A program made the translations under genes and the position numbers. Below, piece after piece: positions 1 through 9,141 of a stretch of 24,210 nt of DNA. Below the pieces are notes generated by a model. That model did not search any database. It was given only the letters and a program-made list of their open reading frames with translations, and was not told where the DNA came from. The stretch spans positions 1 to 24,210 of the forward strand of contig JAMCUD010000061.1 of NCBI GenBank assembly GCA_023379355.1, written 5' to 3'. The DNA comes from Thermoplasmatota archaeon (GTDB lineage: Archaea > Thermoplasmatota > Thermoplasmata > Thermoplasmatales > Thermoplasmataceae). Positions within the stretch are counted from its first letter, which is position 1; each line of letters opens with the position of its first letter.

Positions 1-471
1 AAGTTATCCTCCCCGACATAAGTCTCTATCATCCTGAGAATACTTGCACCCTTTCCATAGGATATCTCATCAAATATCTGTGCAATGTCATCAGGGTTCT
101 TGACATCGGCGTCGATGGGGTGTGTAGTGTTGAGAGAATCATTTCTGAGTGCACCCTCAGTTCTCAGCAGAATCTGATCCCCCGTCGGGTCCCAGTCCTC
201 GTATATTTTCCCAACTATTTTGTAAGACATGAATGTGGCGAAGCTCTCATTGAGCCACAGATCATTCCACCATTTCATCGTGACAAGATTACCGAACCAC
301 TGGTGTGCGAGTTCATGGGCGATGACTTCCGCTATGCTCTTGTAGTTTCCAGAGCTTGTGGATTCATCTATACTCAGATATATTTCCCTAAAGGTAATCG
401 CTCCCCAGTTCTCCATGGCCCCTGCTGCGAACTCCGGAACAGATATCAGGTGTACCTTTGGGAGGATATAT
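1..471. repeat. Conversion-like patchwork shared with 2423-2893 (copy A)
   Basis: With a constant offset of 2422 bp and no indels, 1-122 is identical to 2423-2544. 228-326 is identical to 2650-2748. 394-471 matches 2816-2893 with three differences (435, 456, 467). The intervening 123-227 and 327-393 are clearly diverged. The conserved patches encode the GAMEN, zinc-ligand and catalytic-Tyr segments. The match may continue past the left edge. Confidence 0.9.
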
Positions 472-1142
472 GGGAAATCAAAATACTCCTGGAAAAGTTC
501 TATCACCCTTGATGCAACATCCAGCGGAAACTCGGACTTTGTCAGCGTTCCCCTAGGAGCACTCAGAACAACACTGATGTTTCCTGTTTTTCTCTCAACT
601 GAATCAAATTTCCCTATGCCAATGTAAAGTAGATACGTTGACATTCTCGGAGTCTCCATAAAAGAAACCTTTTTCCTGTTCCCTCCGAGATCCATGGAAC
701 TTGCGACCGGCATGTTTGAAATGGCTTCCAGGTCTGAGTCTATCTCAAGTTCCAGGAAAAATTTAGCCTTCACAGAAGGTTCATCAATACATGGGAAGAC
801 TCTTCTGGCCCCTGTTGATTCAAGTTGTGTTGTGAATATTTCACCACCATTATATCTGGCAGTATACAGTCCAGTAAGGAGCCTTGGAATATTGCCGGTG
901 AAATCAAGGCTCATTACATGTTTACCGGGTGAAGTTTTTAGCGAAATTCTGTTCTCCCGGTCATCAACCTCGAAGGCGGTCTGATTACCATCAATGGTGG
1001 CTGACTTTACGGAAAGATCAACTGAATCAAGACGAATGACTGATTCATCAGAATTGATCTCTATAATCACCTTTCCGGTGTAAAAGTGCCGTTGAGCGTC
1101 TATTTTCAAGCCTATGCGATAACTATCGACAGCAGTTTGCAT
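1..1142 (-). CDS. M1 zinc aminopeptidase, tricorn-interacting-factor type (F2/F3-like), partial at the left edge
   Basis: This is the N-terminal 380 codons of a cytosolic M1-family aminopeptidase; the C-terminus lies outside the window. The frame is open without stops from ATG at 1142-1140. GAMEN, the exopeptidase motif that binds the peptide amino terminus, is at residues 241-245. The zinc motif HELAH is at 276-280 (H276, E277, H280), with the third ligand E299 in NESFATF. The likely transition-state Tyr is in EISYGKGAS near residue 361. In Thermoplasma, homologues F2 and F3 trim peptides released by the tricorn protease. The gene starts 37 bp downstream of a paralogue in the same direction, so co-transcription is likely. 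Numbering matches the paralogue exactly, and stretches of DNA are identical (see repeats). Family call is firm; F2 versus F3 cannot be decided. Confidence 0.93.
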   Translation of the reverse strand, partial: MQTAVDSYRIGLKIDAQRHFYTGKVIIEINSDESVIRLDSVDLSVKSATIDGNQTAFEVDDRENRISLKTSPGKHVMSLDFTGNIPRLLTGLYTARYNGGEIFTTQLESTGARRVFPCIDEPSVKAKFFLELEIDSDLEAISNMPVASSMDLGGNRKKVSFMETPRMSTYLLYIGIGKFDSVERKTGNISVVLSAPRGTLTKSEFPLDVASRVIELFQEYFDFPYILPKVHLISVPEFAAGAMENWGAITFREIYLSIDESTSSGNYKSIAEVIAHELAHQWFGNLVTMKWWNDLWLNESFATFMSYKIVGKIYEDWDPTGDQILLRTEGALRNDSLNTTHPIDADVKNPDDIAQIFDEISYGKGASILRMIETYVGEDN

Positions 1143-1179
1143 TATGAAGTATACATTGGATATGGAAATCTTTAACGCT

Positions 1180-3564
1180 TCATGAACTCCTTCTCAATCT
1201 GCTGTTGATTTCCAGAAGTTCAAGGCCCTTTTTGATACCTGAACTGTTCGAAGGTTTCATAACCTTTTCCGCAACGGTCTTCATCGCATCCTCCCTGCCC
1301 AGTCCTATTATAGGTATGAGGTTTTCGGCCATCATTCCAGGATATCCAGTTCCGCGATAGTTTCGCTCCATTAATTCCATTGCCTCTGGAAAAACGTCAA
1401 ATACGGCTTTTCTGTTCATCGGGTTTGCTGCCATACCACTGTATACACGAATAATGTCCTGCTTCTTTACACTGCCATCCTTGATCATTGAAAGAGTCAG
1501 CTGGTTATGTTTGTCGCCGGAAAGCCAGCCAATTCCCGCCAGTATTTTTATTCTGTCCTCGTCTCCGCTAACTGATTTGTACATTTCCAGCATTGGGTCG
1601 AATTTTCCACCAATCCTGCCCTCTGCTATGGATACAGCGTGTCTCATATCTGGGTCAATCTGATGGAATCTGCTGAAGTCTCTTTCAAGTTTCCCAGCAA
1701 AGTCATCATCGACCACTGCAAGATAGCTAGCCAGCGAACTCCTCAAAATGGATACATTCTCACTTTCTCCCTTCTTCTTGTCTCCAAGTTTTTTCATCTG
1801 CTTATTGAAGTATTTGAGAGATATATCCTTCAGTTTATGATTTTCCGGGAGAATAGAAACCAGCGTGTAAAGCTGTCCTGAGAGGTCTTCCACAACTACA
1901 AAATCATCTATGCTCTGGAATGGCTCAATTCTCCTGATGTATGTGCTCAGGTCAATAATCCCTCCCTTCAGGGATGCGAAAAGGTCGCTGAGGATCTCCC
2001 TCAAATCGAGTTTGTGGAGTTTCTGAATGTTTTTCTGTATGTTCTCCCAGAGCGCATCAGAATACTGGACTCTATAAAATCCGGACTGGAGATGGTTAAG
2101 TTTCAGAAATCCGTCCTTAGGTATATCCATCGCGCTGTCTTCCATGAGGATCTTCTGAACACCGTTCTCTCTCTTTACAATTAGTGGAACCGGCCACTTT
2201 TCATCCGTTGTCTTTCCATTGAGGAGGAACTGCTTCTGGCTGATCTTAAGTTTTTCCTTATCTTCCTTCACAGATATGATCGGGTACCCCTTCCTCTTTA
2301 CCCATGCCTCCATTATCTTTGACACCGGCATACCCGATGCCTCCTCTATACTGTTCCAAAGATCAGATCCCATGGCATTTCCATACTGGTACTTCTTCAG
2401 GTATCTCCTTATTCCTTCCCTGAAGTTATCCTCCCCGACATAAGTCTCTATCATCCTGAGAATACTTGCACCCTTTCCATAGGATATCTCATCAAATATC
2501 TGTGCAATGTCATCAGGGTTCTTGACATCGGCGTCGATGGGGTGCGAATTGGAAAGAGAATCCCCCGTAAGGGCTCCAGAGGTCTCGCTCTGCAGGAAAC
2601 GGTTCATGAATTCCCACTCCGGATGAGTCCTGTCAACCATCTTGAATGCCATGAATGTGGCGAAGCTCTCATTGAGCCACAGATCATTCCACCATTTCAT
2701 CGTGACAAGATTACCGAACCACTGGTGTGCGAGTTCATGGGCGATGACCTCAGAAATGGTCTGTCTTATGGAGGTGCTGGTCCCCTCATTTACAAGCAAC
2801 AAAACCTCACGAAATGTAATCGCTCCCCAGTTCTCCATGGCCCCTGCTGCGAACTCTGGAACAGATATCAGGTGTACTTTTGGGAGGACATATTTTATCC
2901 CAAAATATTTCCCGTATTCCCTGATGAAGCTTATCGCCTCGCTGGAGGGGATATCACTGGAGTTGAGCAGCCCCCTGGGAGCTGCCAGAATGCATTCCAG
3001 ACCGTTGCTTTGAATTTTTCTTTCTTCAAACACGCCTATTCCCAGATATATAAGGTAGGTAGAAACTCTCGGCGTCTCTTCGAATATGTGTATTACGTTT
3101 CCATTTTCACTTTTTCTCGAAGATTTTTCTGGCATATTTGATATTACAGACAGGGTCTCTCCGGTGGTCACAGAAAGCCCGAATATAGCTTTGTATGCAG
3201 GTTCATCCTTGCAGGGGAAAACAAATCTTGCTCCTGTAGATTCAAACTGAGTGGAAAGGATGTACTGGTCCTTAGCATACCTTGCGATATAGAGCCCCTG
3301 TAAAGATTCGCTAACCTTTCCTTTAAATTCTATTGATATCTGGGAGCGTCCGTTGAACTTCCTGTTGAAATGTAACGTCTGTTCTTTCTCGTTCAAGGAA
3401 AAGTCCACATATTCTCCTCCAGAGACAGCTTTTAGGACGTCAAGCTCCGCAGAATTAAGCATTAGTTGCTCATCCGCTGCCTCAAAGGTTATAGTCTCAT
3501 TCCCATGAAATGTAAGATTTTTGAAATCAACCTGGAGATCAATGTCATACCGTTCAAACTTCAT
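1180..3564 (-). CDS. M1 zinc aminopeptidase, tricorn-interacting-factor type (F2/F3-like), complete
   Basis: This 794-residue M1 aminopeptidase has the usual length for Thermoplasma factors F2/F3 (about 780). It begins with the N-terminal beta domain. The catalytic domain carries GAMEN at 241-245, HELAH at 276-280 and E299 as third zinc ligand, then EISYGKGAS near 357-365 with the likely catalytic Tyr. An alpha-helical C-terminal domain follows. Known homologues act in the cytosol on oligopeptides from proteasome and tricorn. ATG at 3564 is used; a GAGG element lies about 14 nt upstream, so ribosome-site support is weak. It is the upstream member of a tandem pair and shares converted DNA patches with it. 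It is transcribed divergently from sua5 across a 204-bp gap. Confidence 0.95.
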   Translation of the reverse strand: MKFERYDIDLQVDFKNLTFHGNETITFEAADEQLMLNSAELDVLKAVSGGEYVDFSLNEKEQTLHFNRKFNGRSQISIEFKGKVSESLQGLYIARYAKDQYILSTQFESTGARFVFPCKDEPAYKAIFGLSVTTGETLSVISNMPEKSSRKSENGNVIHIFEETPRVSTYLIYLGIGVFEERKIQSNGLECILAAPRGLLNSSDIPSSEAISFIREYGKYFGIKYVLPKVHLISVPEFAAGAMENWGAITFREVLLLVNEGTSTSIRQTISEVIAHELAHQWFGNLVTMKWWNDLWLNESFATFMAFKMVDRTHPEWEFMNRFLQSETSGALTGDSLSNSHPIDADVKNPDDIAQIFDEISYGKGASILRMIETYVGEDNFREGIRRYLKKYQYGNAMGSDLWNSIEEASGMPVSKIMEAWVKRKGYPIISVKEDKEKLKISQKQFLLNGKTTDEKWPVPLIVKRENGVQKILMEDSAMDIPKDGFLKLNHLQSGFYRVQYSDALWENIQKNIQKLHKLDLREILSDLFASLKGGIIDLSTYIRRIEPFQSIDDFVVVEDLSGQLYTLVSILPENHKLKDISLKYFNKQMKKLGDKKKGESENVSILRSSLASYLAVVDDDFAGKLERDFSRFHQIDPDMRHAVSIAEGRIGGKFDPMLEMYKSVSGDEDRIKILAGIGWLSGDKHNQLTLSMIKDGSVKKQDIIRVYSGMAANPMNRKAVFDVFPEAMELMERNYRGTGYPGMMAENLIPIIGLGREDAMKTVAEKVMKPSNSSGIKKGLELLEINSRLRRSS
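2423..2893. repeat. Conversion-like patchwork shared with 1-471 (copy B)
   Basis: Partner of the repeat at 1-471. Exact blocks are 2423-2544 and 2650-2748, and a 75/78 block is 2816-2893, all inside the complete M1 aminopeptidase gene. Synonymous positions are identical inside the blocks while flanking segments differ strongly. This favours recent conversion over protein-level constraint alone. Confidence 0.9.
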
Positions 3565-3733
3565 GTTACAGAATTATCCTCACATCTATAGTATTTGTCA
3601 TTATAATTCTCTCAAACGGTCCTAAAATTGACAATATACTGCAAAACTCCATTCAGGTCAGTTTACCGGACTAATATATCTGGTTAGATAAATCTATATT
3701 TCAGAACAGTGGTTCCAGGATTTACTCAATCTC

Positions 3734-3744
3734 TTAAAGTTTAT
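3734..3744 (+). promoter_or_regulatory. TATA box for sua5
   Basis: The A/T-rich element TTAAAGTTTAT is centred about 30 bp upstream of the sua5 ATG at 3769, the spacing expected of an archaeal promoter giving a leaderless transcript. No Shine-Dalgarno precedes the start. Confidence 0.55.
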
Positions 3745-3768
3745 CTCAGAATTCATATTGACCGATAA

Positions 3769-4827
3769 ATGAAAACGCTCATAGCTCCAGTCAGGGAAGA
3801 TGACCCGGACGCTGCCATCATATCAAGTGCGGCTATGGCTTTGAAGAAAGATGGTCTAGTTATCTTTCCCACGGAAACAGTCTATGGGTTAGGCTGCAAC
3901 GCTTACTCTGGAATAGCCGCACAGAAGATATTCGAAGTTAAAGGAAGACCCCCAGATAACCCTCTTATTGTTCATTTCAGCGATATGAAAATGCTGGGTC
4001 AGATCGCGTCTCATATTCCAGAGGTCATACTGGATAGATGGAATTTATTCTGGCCAGGCCCACTGACAGTTATTCTTCCCAAATCTGATAGAATACCCAT
4101 GGAGGTTTCAGGCGGTCTAAACAGTGTTGCCGTCAGGATGCCAGCTGGAAGAATTGCAATGGAACTGATCAAAGCTGCAGGAATACCAGTTGCAGCCCCA
4201 AGTGCAAATATTTCAACAAGGCCAAGTATAACAGATTCCAGATTCGCAATTCAGGATTTTGAAGGAAAGGTTGATGTAATACTTGACGCAGGGCCAACAA
4301 GATTAGGAATAGAATCCTCAGTGCTTGACCTGCGAAGTGGAAAACCTGTACTCCTTAGGGCAGGATCAATGACTGCAGAATCGATCAGCATGATTTTTGG
4401 TGAAATAGAGATAGACAATGTTGCAAGAGGTCTGGAGATGGCTAGGAATCCAATATCACCGGGAACAAAGTATAAGCATTATTCCCCTGAGAGGCCCATA
4501 TTTGTGACCAGTGATCTGGGGGTCTACCTTGAGATTAACAGAAGATACAGTAATGATCCCAGGGTATTCTTCATGGGAGTGAATGAGGCGATCCTGCCAG
4601 GAACTTTGAAGCAATTTACCCTAGGAAGTATAGATGAACCGGCTGTAACCGGTTCACGTCTATTCAGGGGATTCAGGGAACTTGACATCTCGGGAAGTAA
4701 CCTGGGGATTATTCATCCATTCCAGGAAAAGCACGAAGGCCTTGCCATAATGAACAGGGTAAGGAAAGCTTCCACAGGCGTAGTTTCCAGTGTTGAAGAG
4801 TTTGATAGAATTCTGGAATCAGATTAA
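3769..4827 (+). CDS. sua5: Threonylcarbamoyl-AMP synthase Sua5 (YrdC plus Sua5 domains)
   Basis: Sua5 makes L-threonylcarbamoyladenylate from threonine, bicarbonate and ATP, the first step of the universal t6A37 modification of ANN-decoding tRNAs. The YrdC domain (about residues 12-205) shows TETVYGLGCNA at 35-45, KGRPPDNPLIVH at 58-69 and PSANIS at 144-149. The typical linker SPGTKYKHYSP at 230-240 leads to the C-terminal Sua5 domain (about 245-345). The length of 352 aa is normal for the long Sua5 form. The start at 3769 is backed by a correctly placed TATA element. It leads a same-strand run with purE (24 bp gap) and purK; no functional link to purines is evident. Confidence 0.95.
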   Translation: MKTLIAPVREDDPDAAIISSAAMALKKDGLVIFPTETVYGLGCNAYSGIAAQKIFEVKGRPPDNPLIVHFSDMKMLGQIASHIPEVILDRWNLFWPGPLTVILPKSDRIPMEVSGGLNSVAVRMPAGRIAMELIKAAGIPVAAPSANISTRPSITDSRFAIQDFEGKVDVILDAGPTRLGIESSVLDLRSGKPVLLRAGSMTAESISMIFGEIEIDNVARGLEMARNPISPGTKYKHYSPERPIFVTSDLGVYLEINRRYSNDPRVFFMGVNEAILPGTLKQFTLGSIDEPAVTGSRLFRGFRELDISGSNLGIIHPFQEKHEGLAIMNRVRKASTGVVSSVEEFDRILESD

Positions 4828-4851
4828 TAAAGTATCCATATATACGACACT

Positions 4852-5325
4852 ATGCCTCTTGTCGCAATAATAATGGGGAGCAGTTCAGACTGGGAAACAA
4901 TGAAATCTGCCGCAGATACACTGCAGGAGTTTGGAATAAGTTTTGAGAAAAGGATAGTTTCAGCCCACAGAACTCCTGAACTTATGTATGAATACGCAAG
5001 GGGAGCTGAGTCCAGAGGTATCGAAGTGATCATTGCAGGGGCAGGGGGCGCCGCTCATCTTCCAGGAATGACAGCTTCAATGACTGCTCTCCCCGTTATC
5101 GGTGTCCCGGTAATGACCAGGACACTTTCAGGGATGGATTCCCTGCTTTCCATAGTGCAGATGCCGGCCGGAATACCCGTAGCCACGGTGGCTATAGGAG
5201 GAGCTAGGAACGCAGCCATACTGGCTGCAAGGATTCTAGGGGTAAAACACCCAGAAATAGCCTCTAAGGTGAAAAGATCAATGGAAAGCCAGACAGAGAA
5301 GGTCAAGAACCAGACGTTGGATTAA
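4852..5325 (+). CDS. purE: N5-carboxyaminoimidazole ribonucleotide mutase PurE (class I)
   Basis: PurE converts N5-CAIR to CAIR in de novo purine synthesis. The 157-aa protein has GSSSDWETM at 9-17, the active-site SAHRTPE segment at 37-43 and [12 protein letters not shown] at 62-73. These are hallmarks of class I PurE, which needs PurK, and the purK gene follows 18 bp downstream. ATG 4852 is the first Met and puts the protein in register with family members. A TATA-like AT tract at 4837-4845 is too close to drive a leaderless start, so expression from the sua5 transcript or from TTAATAAAGTA at 4824-4834 is more likely. Confidence 0.95.
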   Translation: MPLVAIIMGSSSDWETMKSAADTLQEFGISFEKRIVSAHRTPELMYEYARGAESRGIEVIIAGAGGAAHLPGMTASMTALPVIGVPVMTRTLSGMDSLLSIVQMPAGIPVATVAIGGARNAAILAARILGVKHPEIASKVKRSMESQTEKVKNQTLD

Positions 5326-5334
5326 GACAAAGAC

Positions 5335-5339
5335 GGTGA
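5335..5339 (+). promoter_or_regulatory. Shine-Dalgarno for purK
   Basis: GGTGA lies 4 nt upstream of ATG 5344 and matches the archaeal anti-Shine-Dalgarno core. It supports internal translation initiation on the purE-purK mRNA and fixes the purK start. Confidence 0.6.
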
Positions 5340-5343
5340 GATA

Positions 5344-6426
5344 ATGTTGAGAATCGGGATTATTGGCGGAGGTCAGCTCGGCAAGATGATGATCATGGAG
5401 GGCCTCAAACTTGACTTCAAATTCTCTGTTATAGATTCCAGCAAGGATTCCCCTGCAGGAAGAATAGCAGATAATTCCTATTCATACCAGGATTACAGGA
5501 ATTTTGTTAAGGAATCGGATGTAATAACATTCGAGTTCGAACATGTGAATGAAGAGGTTCTTGATGCTGCTGAAAAGTCAGGAAAACTTCTGCCCGGGAT
5601 CAATTCCATAATGTTGAAGAGGGATAGGTCTAAAGAAAAAAGGTTCCTGCGGGATATTGGTGTTCCGACAGCCCCATTTTATGTAGCTGAAGACAGAAAA
5701 AGCCTGAATGAAGCAATAAATCAATTTCCTGAATCTGTGGTGAAAAGTGCATTCGGAGGTTACGATGGGAAAGGTCAGTACAGAATATCGAAGGGGGAAA
5801 GTTCAGATGGAATCCCGGAAGGCAAATATGTTGTGGAGGAGAAAATAAACTTTGACTATGAGGCATCCATCATAGCGGTGGGTTGCAGGGACGGCTCCGT
5901 AAAACTCTTTCCCCCGTCATTCAATCTAAACAGGAACGGAATTCTGCTCCTTAACAGGGCACCAATTGAAGCTGATTCACTGGGAAATATTGCCAAGGTC
6001 ATAATAAGGGAACTGAAGTATGTTGGAGCCATGGGTATTGAATTTTTCATCAGAAATGGTCAACCCATGGTTAACGAGATAGCCCCCCGTGTGCACAATA
6101 CAGGCCATCATACTCTTGTCGGGTCCTCGATCTCACAGTTTGAAGCTCATCTGCGGGCAATAAGTGGCTTACCTTTCCACAATCCGCAGACGTTTGTTCA
6201 AAGTGGAATAGTAAATCTCATAGGGCGAGGAATGGACCCCTCCATCATGGAACAGATTCTGCAGGTAAAAGATTCTCAGCTTTACTGGTACGGCAAGGAT
6301 GGTGTCAGAAAAGGAAGGAAGATGGGGCATGTGAACCTAACTGCCGGAACAGAGGAAGAACTGAAAGAAAAAATAGATTCAGTGATTGATGTATATTATG
6401 GAAATAACCTGAACTCCTTCATATGA
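5344..6426 (+). CDS. purK: N5-carboxyaminoimidazole ribonucleotide synthase PurK (ATP-grasp)
   Basis: PurK uses ATP and bicarbonate to carboxylate AIR to N5-CAIR, the substrate of the adjacent PurE. The N-terminal pre-ATP-grasp domain starts with IGIIGGGQLGKMM (residues 4-16). The ATP-grasp fold has GGYDGKGQ at 138-145 and the family signature NEIAPRVHNTGHHT at 244-257. The length of 360 aa is typical. It has a Shine-Dalgarno and sits 18 bp after purE. Its TGA stop is separated by one base from the stop of a convergent gene, so transcription of the two must terminate inside each other's coding sequence. Confidence 0.96.
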   Translation: MLRIGIIGGGQLGKMMIMEGLKLDFKFSVIDSSKDSPAGRIADNSYSYQDYRNFVKESDVITFEFEHVNEEVLDAAEKSGKLLPGINSIMLKRDRSKEKRFLRDIGVPTAPFYVAEDRKSLNEAINQFPESVVKSAFGGYDGKGQYRISKGESSDGIPEGKYVVEEKINFDYEASIIAVGCRDGSVKLFPPSFNLNRNGILLLNRAPIEADSLGNIAKVIIRELKYVGAMGIEFFIRNGQPMVNEIAPRVHNTGHHTLVGSSISQFEAHLRAISGLPFHNPQTFVQSGIVNLIGRGMDPSIMEQILQVKDSQLYWYGKDGVRKGRKMGHVNLTAGTEEELKEKIDSVIDVYYGNNLNSFI

Positions 6427-6427
6427 T

Positions 6428-6943
6428 CTATAATAGCAGGACGGCCTGTATTCCGGGTACCTTTTTTATGTCTGAAATTAGATGTGAAGGTATCTGGCCA
6501 TCAGTAACTATTGTGGCTCGCGGATTGTCGGTGAGTTCAGGATCATCAACGATTACCTGCCTGATGCTTATCCCCTCCTGGCTGAAAATCCTGGACACCC
6601 CCGCTACTATACCGGGTTTATCCGCAGATTCGGCAATGATCTGTATAACTCCCATTCCAAGCTGAGCGCTGACTTTTCCGAAGTTCGGGACTGGAAGCAG
6701 ATTTGCAAAAAACTGTTCCAGCTGTTCGTCAGCAACAATCTTGTCAAGTGCATCAAGCACAGCCCTCCTATCTATGTCTAGAGATTTGGATATGGCGGAT
6801 GCCCTGACTTCAACATCCCCGCAATATATTTTTGGCACGCCCTCGAAATCCCTTTTTACGGACAGACCCAGAGAGATGAGTTTCATTAGCACCTTCTGCT
6901 GGGACGGGTATTTTTTGAAACCTTCCTTGATCAGGTGCCACAT
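6428..6943 (-). CDS. Predicted regulator with helix-turn-helix-like N-terminus and C-terminal ACT domain
   Basis: This 171-aa protein resembles the archaeal family described as predicted regulators of amino acid metabolism with an ACT domain (COG2150). Residues about 12-72 form a small helical, HTH-like region with DVEVRASAISKSLDIDRR near 43-60. Residues about 95-171 are an ACT domain (ESADKPGIVAGVSRIFSQ), a fold that usually binds amino acids. Substrate and target are unknown. ATG 6943 lies 9 bp after the radA stop, so it is the last gene of a gap-radA-ACT transcript. I infer regulation by a small ligand; no DNA target is visible. Confidence 0.75.
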   Translation of the reverse strand: MWHLIKEGFKKYPSQQKVLMKLISLGLSVKRDFEGVPKIYCGDVEVRASAISKSLDIDRRAVLDALDKIVADEQLEQFFANLLPVPNFGKVSAQLGMGVIQIIAESADKPGIVAGVSRIFSQEGISIRQVIVDDPELTDNPRATIVTDGQIPSHLISDIKKVPGIQAVLLL

Positions 6944-6952
6944 ATATAGATC

Positions 6953-7921
6953 TTAAACTCCATCAGTTACACCGTCTTCGGATATCTGTATAACTGTTTC
7001 ACCCTCAGGCAGGTAAGGAGAATCGATTAGCCTTGCAATCCTCTTCCCGCCTTTGCTTTTTCTCAGGTATACTCTGAAAGTCGCAGTGTGACCCACAATG
7101 TTTCCGCCAATAGGTGCAGTCGGATCGCCAAAAAATACGTCAGGGCGAGCAGAGACTTGGTTTGTGACAGCTATGACTGAATTGTTTATGGTTGAAAACT
7201 TCAGCAGGTCGTGCATATGCCGGTTCAACAGCTGCTGTCGTTCTGACAGGGAACCCCTTCCCATATATTCGGATCTGAAATGGGATGTCAGGGAATCCAC
7301 TATAAGAAGCCTGATGGGGTATTCCTTTGCCATTTCCGATGCCCTTTCCGCGAGAAGTATCTGATGATGGGAGTTGTAAGCCCTGGCCACATGTATTCTT
7401 TTTAGCACGACGTCAGGATCGCAGTTCCTGAACTTTGACATCTGGATTATTCTCTCAGGCCTGAAGGTGTTTTCAGTATCAATGATCAGTACATCTGAAT
7501 CGAAACCGCCATCCTCAACTGGTCTTGTACAGTTTACTGCAAGCTGGTGCATTATCTGAGTTTTTCCAGATCCAAATTCGCCGAAATATTCAGTTATGGA
7601 TTGGGTCTCCAGCCCTCCTCCAAGAAGATTGTCAAGGTTCTTCGATCCTGTGGTAAGCCGGGTTACCTCTCTTCTTCTTTCAAGTATCTGCTCTCCGGTT
7701 TCAAAATTGCCGACATCAGCAAACTTTCTCGCCGCAGCAATAATCTTTATGGCACTTCCTTCTGCTATCCCAGCAACATCGGAAAGGTCCTTGGGAGATG
7801 CGACTGCAAGTGTCATTATGTCGTCAAATCCATTCTCTCTCAGTTTCTCAGCTGTTGCTTCTCCAACTCCTGGTAAGTCCTCTATGGTAATTTTCTTTGA
7901 TTCAACTTTTTCTTCTGCCAT
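6953..7921 (-). CDS. radA: DNA repair and recombination protein RadA
   Basis: RadA is the archaeal RecA/Rad51 recombinase that forms nucleoprotein filaments and catalyses strand exchange. The N-terminal helix-hairpin-helix domain covers about residues 11-65 ([13 protein letters not shown]). The core has Walker A GEFGSGKT at 114-121, Walker B LLIVDS at 205-210, and the L1/L2 loop region around 215-235 and 255-275. The linker motif that docks onto the neighbouring subunit reads FETG at 73-76 rather than the common FxxA. 322 aa is a normal length. ATG at 7921 overlaps the upstream gap stop as TAATG, implying translational coupling. Confidence 0.97.
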   Translation of the reverse strand: MAEEKVESKKITIEDLPGVGEATAEKLRENGFDDIMTLAVASPKDLSDVAGIAEGSAIKIIAAARKFADVGNFETGEQILERRREVTRLTTGSKNLDNLLGGGLETQSITEYFGEFGSGKTQIMHQLAVNCTRPVEDGGFDSDVLIIDTENTFRPERIIQMSKFRNCDPDVVLKRIHVARAYNSHHQILLAERASEMAKEYPIRLLIVDSLTSHFRSEYMGRGSLSERQQLLNRHMHDLLKFSTINNSVIAVTNQVSARPDVFFGDPTAPIGGNIVGHTATFRVYLRKSKGGKRIARLIDSPYLPEGETVIQISEDGVTDGV

Positions 7922-8937
7922 TATTTCACCCTGTTTCCTATTCCGAGATGTGCATCCGTCAGTTTCAGAGATTTTTCCTTGTCTGCAAGCTGGAACATTG
8001 CCCTTATTGCGTCAATGTTCTCCGGAACAACATCACTCTCCTGATGAACAGCCTGTATGTAATTGATCTTATGTTCTCTTAAATTTACGCTTTCTTTCCA
8101 AATTGCAATCTCATACAGATCTGACCTGTTTCTGTTCATTTCCTTGGCCATATCCATTATCTGAGCGGTGGATACTAAGCCTTCACTGCCGGATACCGTA
8201 AGGATACGTCTTCTTGCGGCGAAGGCATCAATCGCCTGAGTATTGTCTCCGCCTCTATCAATTACCGCGGATACTGCATGCACATGCATCAGCGTAGTCG
8301 GTACATTGACTGATGAAGTCTCAATATTTACCCCCGGCAGTACAGTCATTACATCCGGGCCATGATGTGATGGAAAGTGAAGGTCGGGAACTATGGCATT
8401 TATTGGTCCCTTTTTGTTGTCATTTGGATCAGTCCCTCTTCTGATTAATGTGACCTGAACGTCCTTCAACCCAAAGGTATCTCTCAAGACTGAAAGGCTT
8501 CTGGCAAGCCCTGTCGTGTTGCACGATACTACCCTCAGATAGTCCTTTCCGATACAGGATTCGTAATTTGAATAGGAATTGAAACTTCCCTGGGCGGTGG
8601 AAGCCTGTTCGCCTCCCTGGAATATAGCCTTTACCCCTGATTTTCTATATGATTCAAGATTCTTTTTTCCATTTCCTTCCGGTGTTGCATCTACGACGAT
8701 GTCAGCAGAATCTATCAGGTTCTGAAGATCTCCCTCAACACTTATTCCATTATCTCTGAATTTTCCATCTCTGTCTCCATCTGGAGTGAATATTCTGAAC
8801 TTTGAAGCAGCAGCCTGAGCAATGTAATCCGGGTGAGTTTTCAGCACACCAACAACGGTCATATCATTCTGCGCAGAAACCGCATCGGCAACTCTTCTGC
8901 CAATGGTACCGTAACCGTTGATACCGACCTTGATCAT
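7921..8937 (-). CDS. gap: Glyceraldehyde-3-phosphate dehydrogenase, archaeal type II
   Basis: This NAD(P)-dependent enzyme interconverts glyceraldehyde-3-phosphate and 1,3-bisphosphoglycerate; in archaea it mainly serves gluconeogenesis. The Rossmann signature GINGYGTIG is at residues 5-13, the catalytic Cys is C139 in SCNTTGL, and RRGTDP follows at 166-171. I choose ATG 8937 (338 aa, starting [10 protein letters not shown]) over an in-frame TTG at 8949. Family members start here, and a TATA box at 8961-8970 sits about 29 bp upstream, giving a leaderless mRNA. The TAA stop overlaps the radA ATG by one base. It is the first gene of the gap-radA-ACT operon, an unusual pairing of central carbon and repair genes. 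Confidence 0.96.
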   Translation of the reverse strand: MIKVGINGYGTIGRRVADAVSAQNDMTVVGVLKTHPDYIAQAAASKFRIFTPDGDRDGKFRDNGISVEGDLQNLIDSADIVVDATPEGNGKKNLESYRKSGVKAIFQGGEQASTAQGSFNSYSNYESCIGKDYLRVVSCNTTGLARSLSVLRDTFGLKDVQVTLIRRGTDPNDNKKGPINAIVPDLHFPSHHGPDVMTVLPGVNIETSSVNVPTTLMHVHAVSAVIDRGGDNTQAIDAFAARRRILTVSGSEGLVSTAQIMDMAKEMNRNRSDLYEIAIWKESVNLREHKINYIQAVHQESDVVPENIDAIRAMFQLADKEKSLKLTDAHLGIGNRVK

Positions 8938-8960
8938 AGCAATCGCCAATATCTTGGTGA

Positions 8961-8970
8961 GATATATATG
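8961..8970 (-). promoter_or_regulatory. TATA box of the gap-radA operon
   Basis: On the minus strand the element reads CATATATATC, centred about 29 bp upstream of ATG 8937. This spacing supports a leaderless transcript and the chosen start, and argues against the TTG at 8949, which would be only about 17 bp away. Confidence 0.65.
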
Positions 8971-9110
8971 TAATTACATTCTTTTTATCCTGCTTAGGCA
9001 AATTGAATGCGTGGTATTTGACCCCAATCATGCAGTTCCAGGAATGGAAATAGGCAGATTATCGAGTAGGTCCCTTTACTAGCGACCTTTATATAAAACC
9101 GGGTGGAACA

Positions 9111-9117
9111 GTATAAA
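9111..9117 (+). promoter_or_regulatory. TATA box for the surface-protein transcript, with a second TATA at 9088-9098
   Basis: GTATAAA is centred 27-28 bp upstream of a short upstream ORF at 9142, not of the main start at 9171. A stronger-looking TTTATATAAAA lies at 9088-9098 and would give a leader of about 50 nt. Either or both could serve the gene. Confidence 0.45.
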
Positions 9118-9141
9118 CAGGGGTACCAAAATATTGTTAAC

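Noticed and set aside
120..627. Plus-strand open frames opposite the partial aminopeptidase, with a similar frame at 2542-3141
   Set aside because: They mirror the two M1 genes, whose minus-strand frames carry GAMEN and HELAH. Their mutual similarity is only a by-product of the converted DNA blocks.
3660..3700. Imperfect dyad ACCGGA...TCTGGT in the aminopeptidase/sua5 gap
   Set aside because: Only five of six positions pair around an 8-bp spacer and no local regulator gene supports it.
4837..4845. CATATATAC as a promoter for purE
   Set aside because: It lies 7-15 bp before the purE ATG, too close for TATA-directed initiation upstream of the start.
8938..8949. Longer gap start at an in-frame TTG (8949)
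   Set aside because: The TATA box at 8961-8970 is too close to it and fits ATG 8937; the family starts at [10 protein letters not shown].
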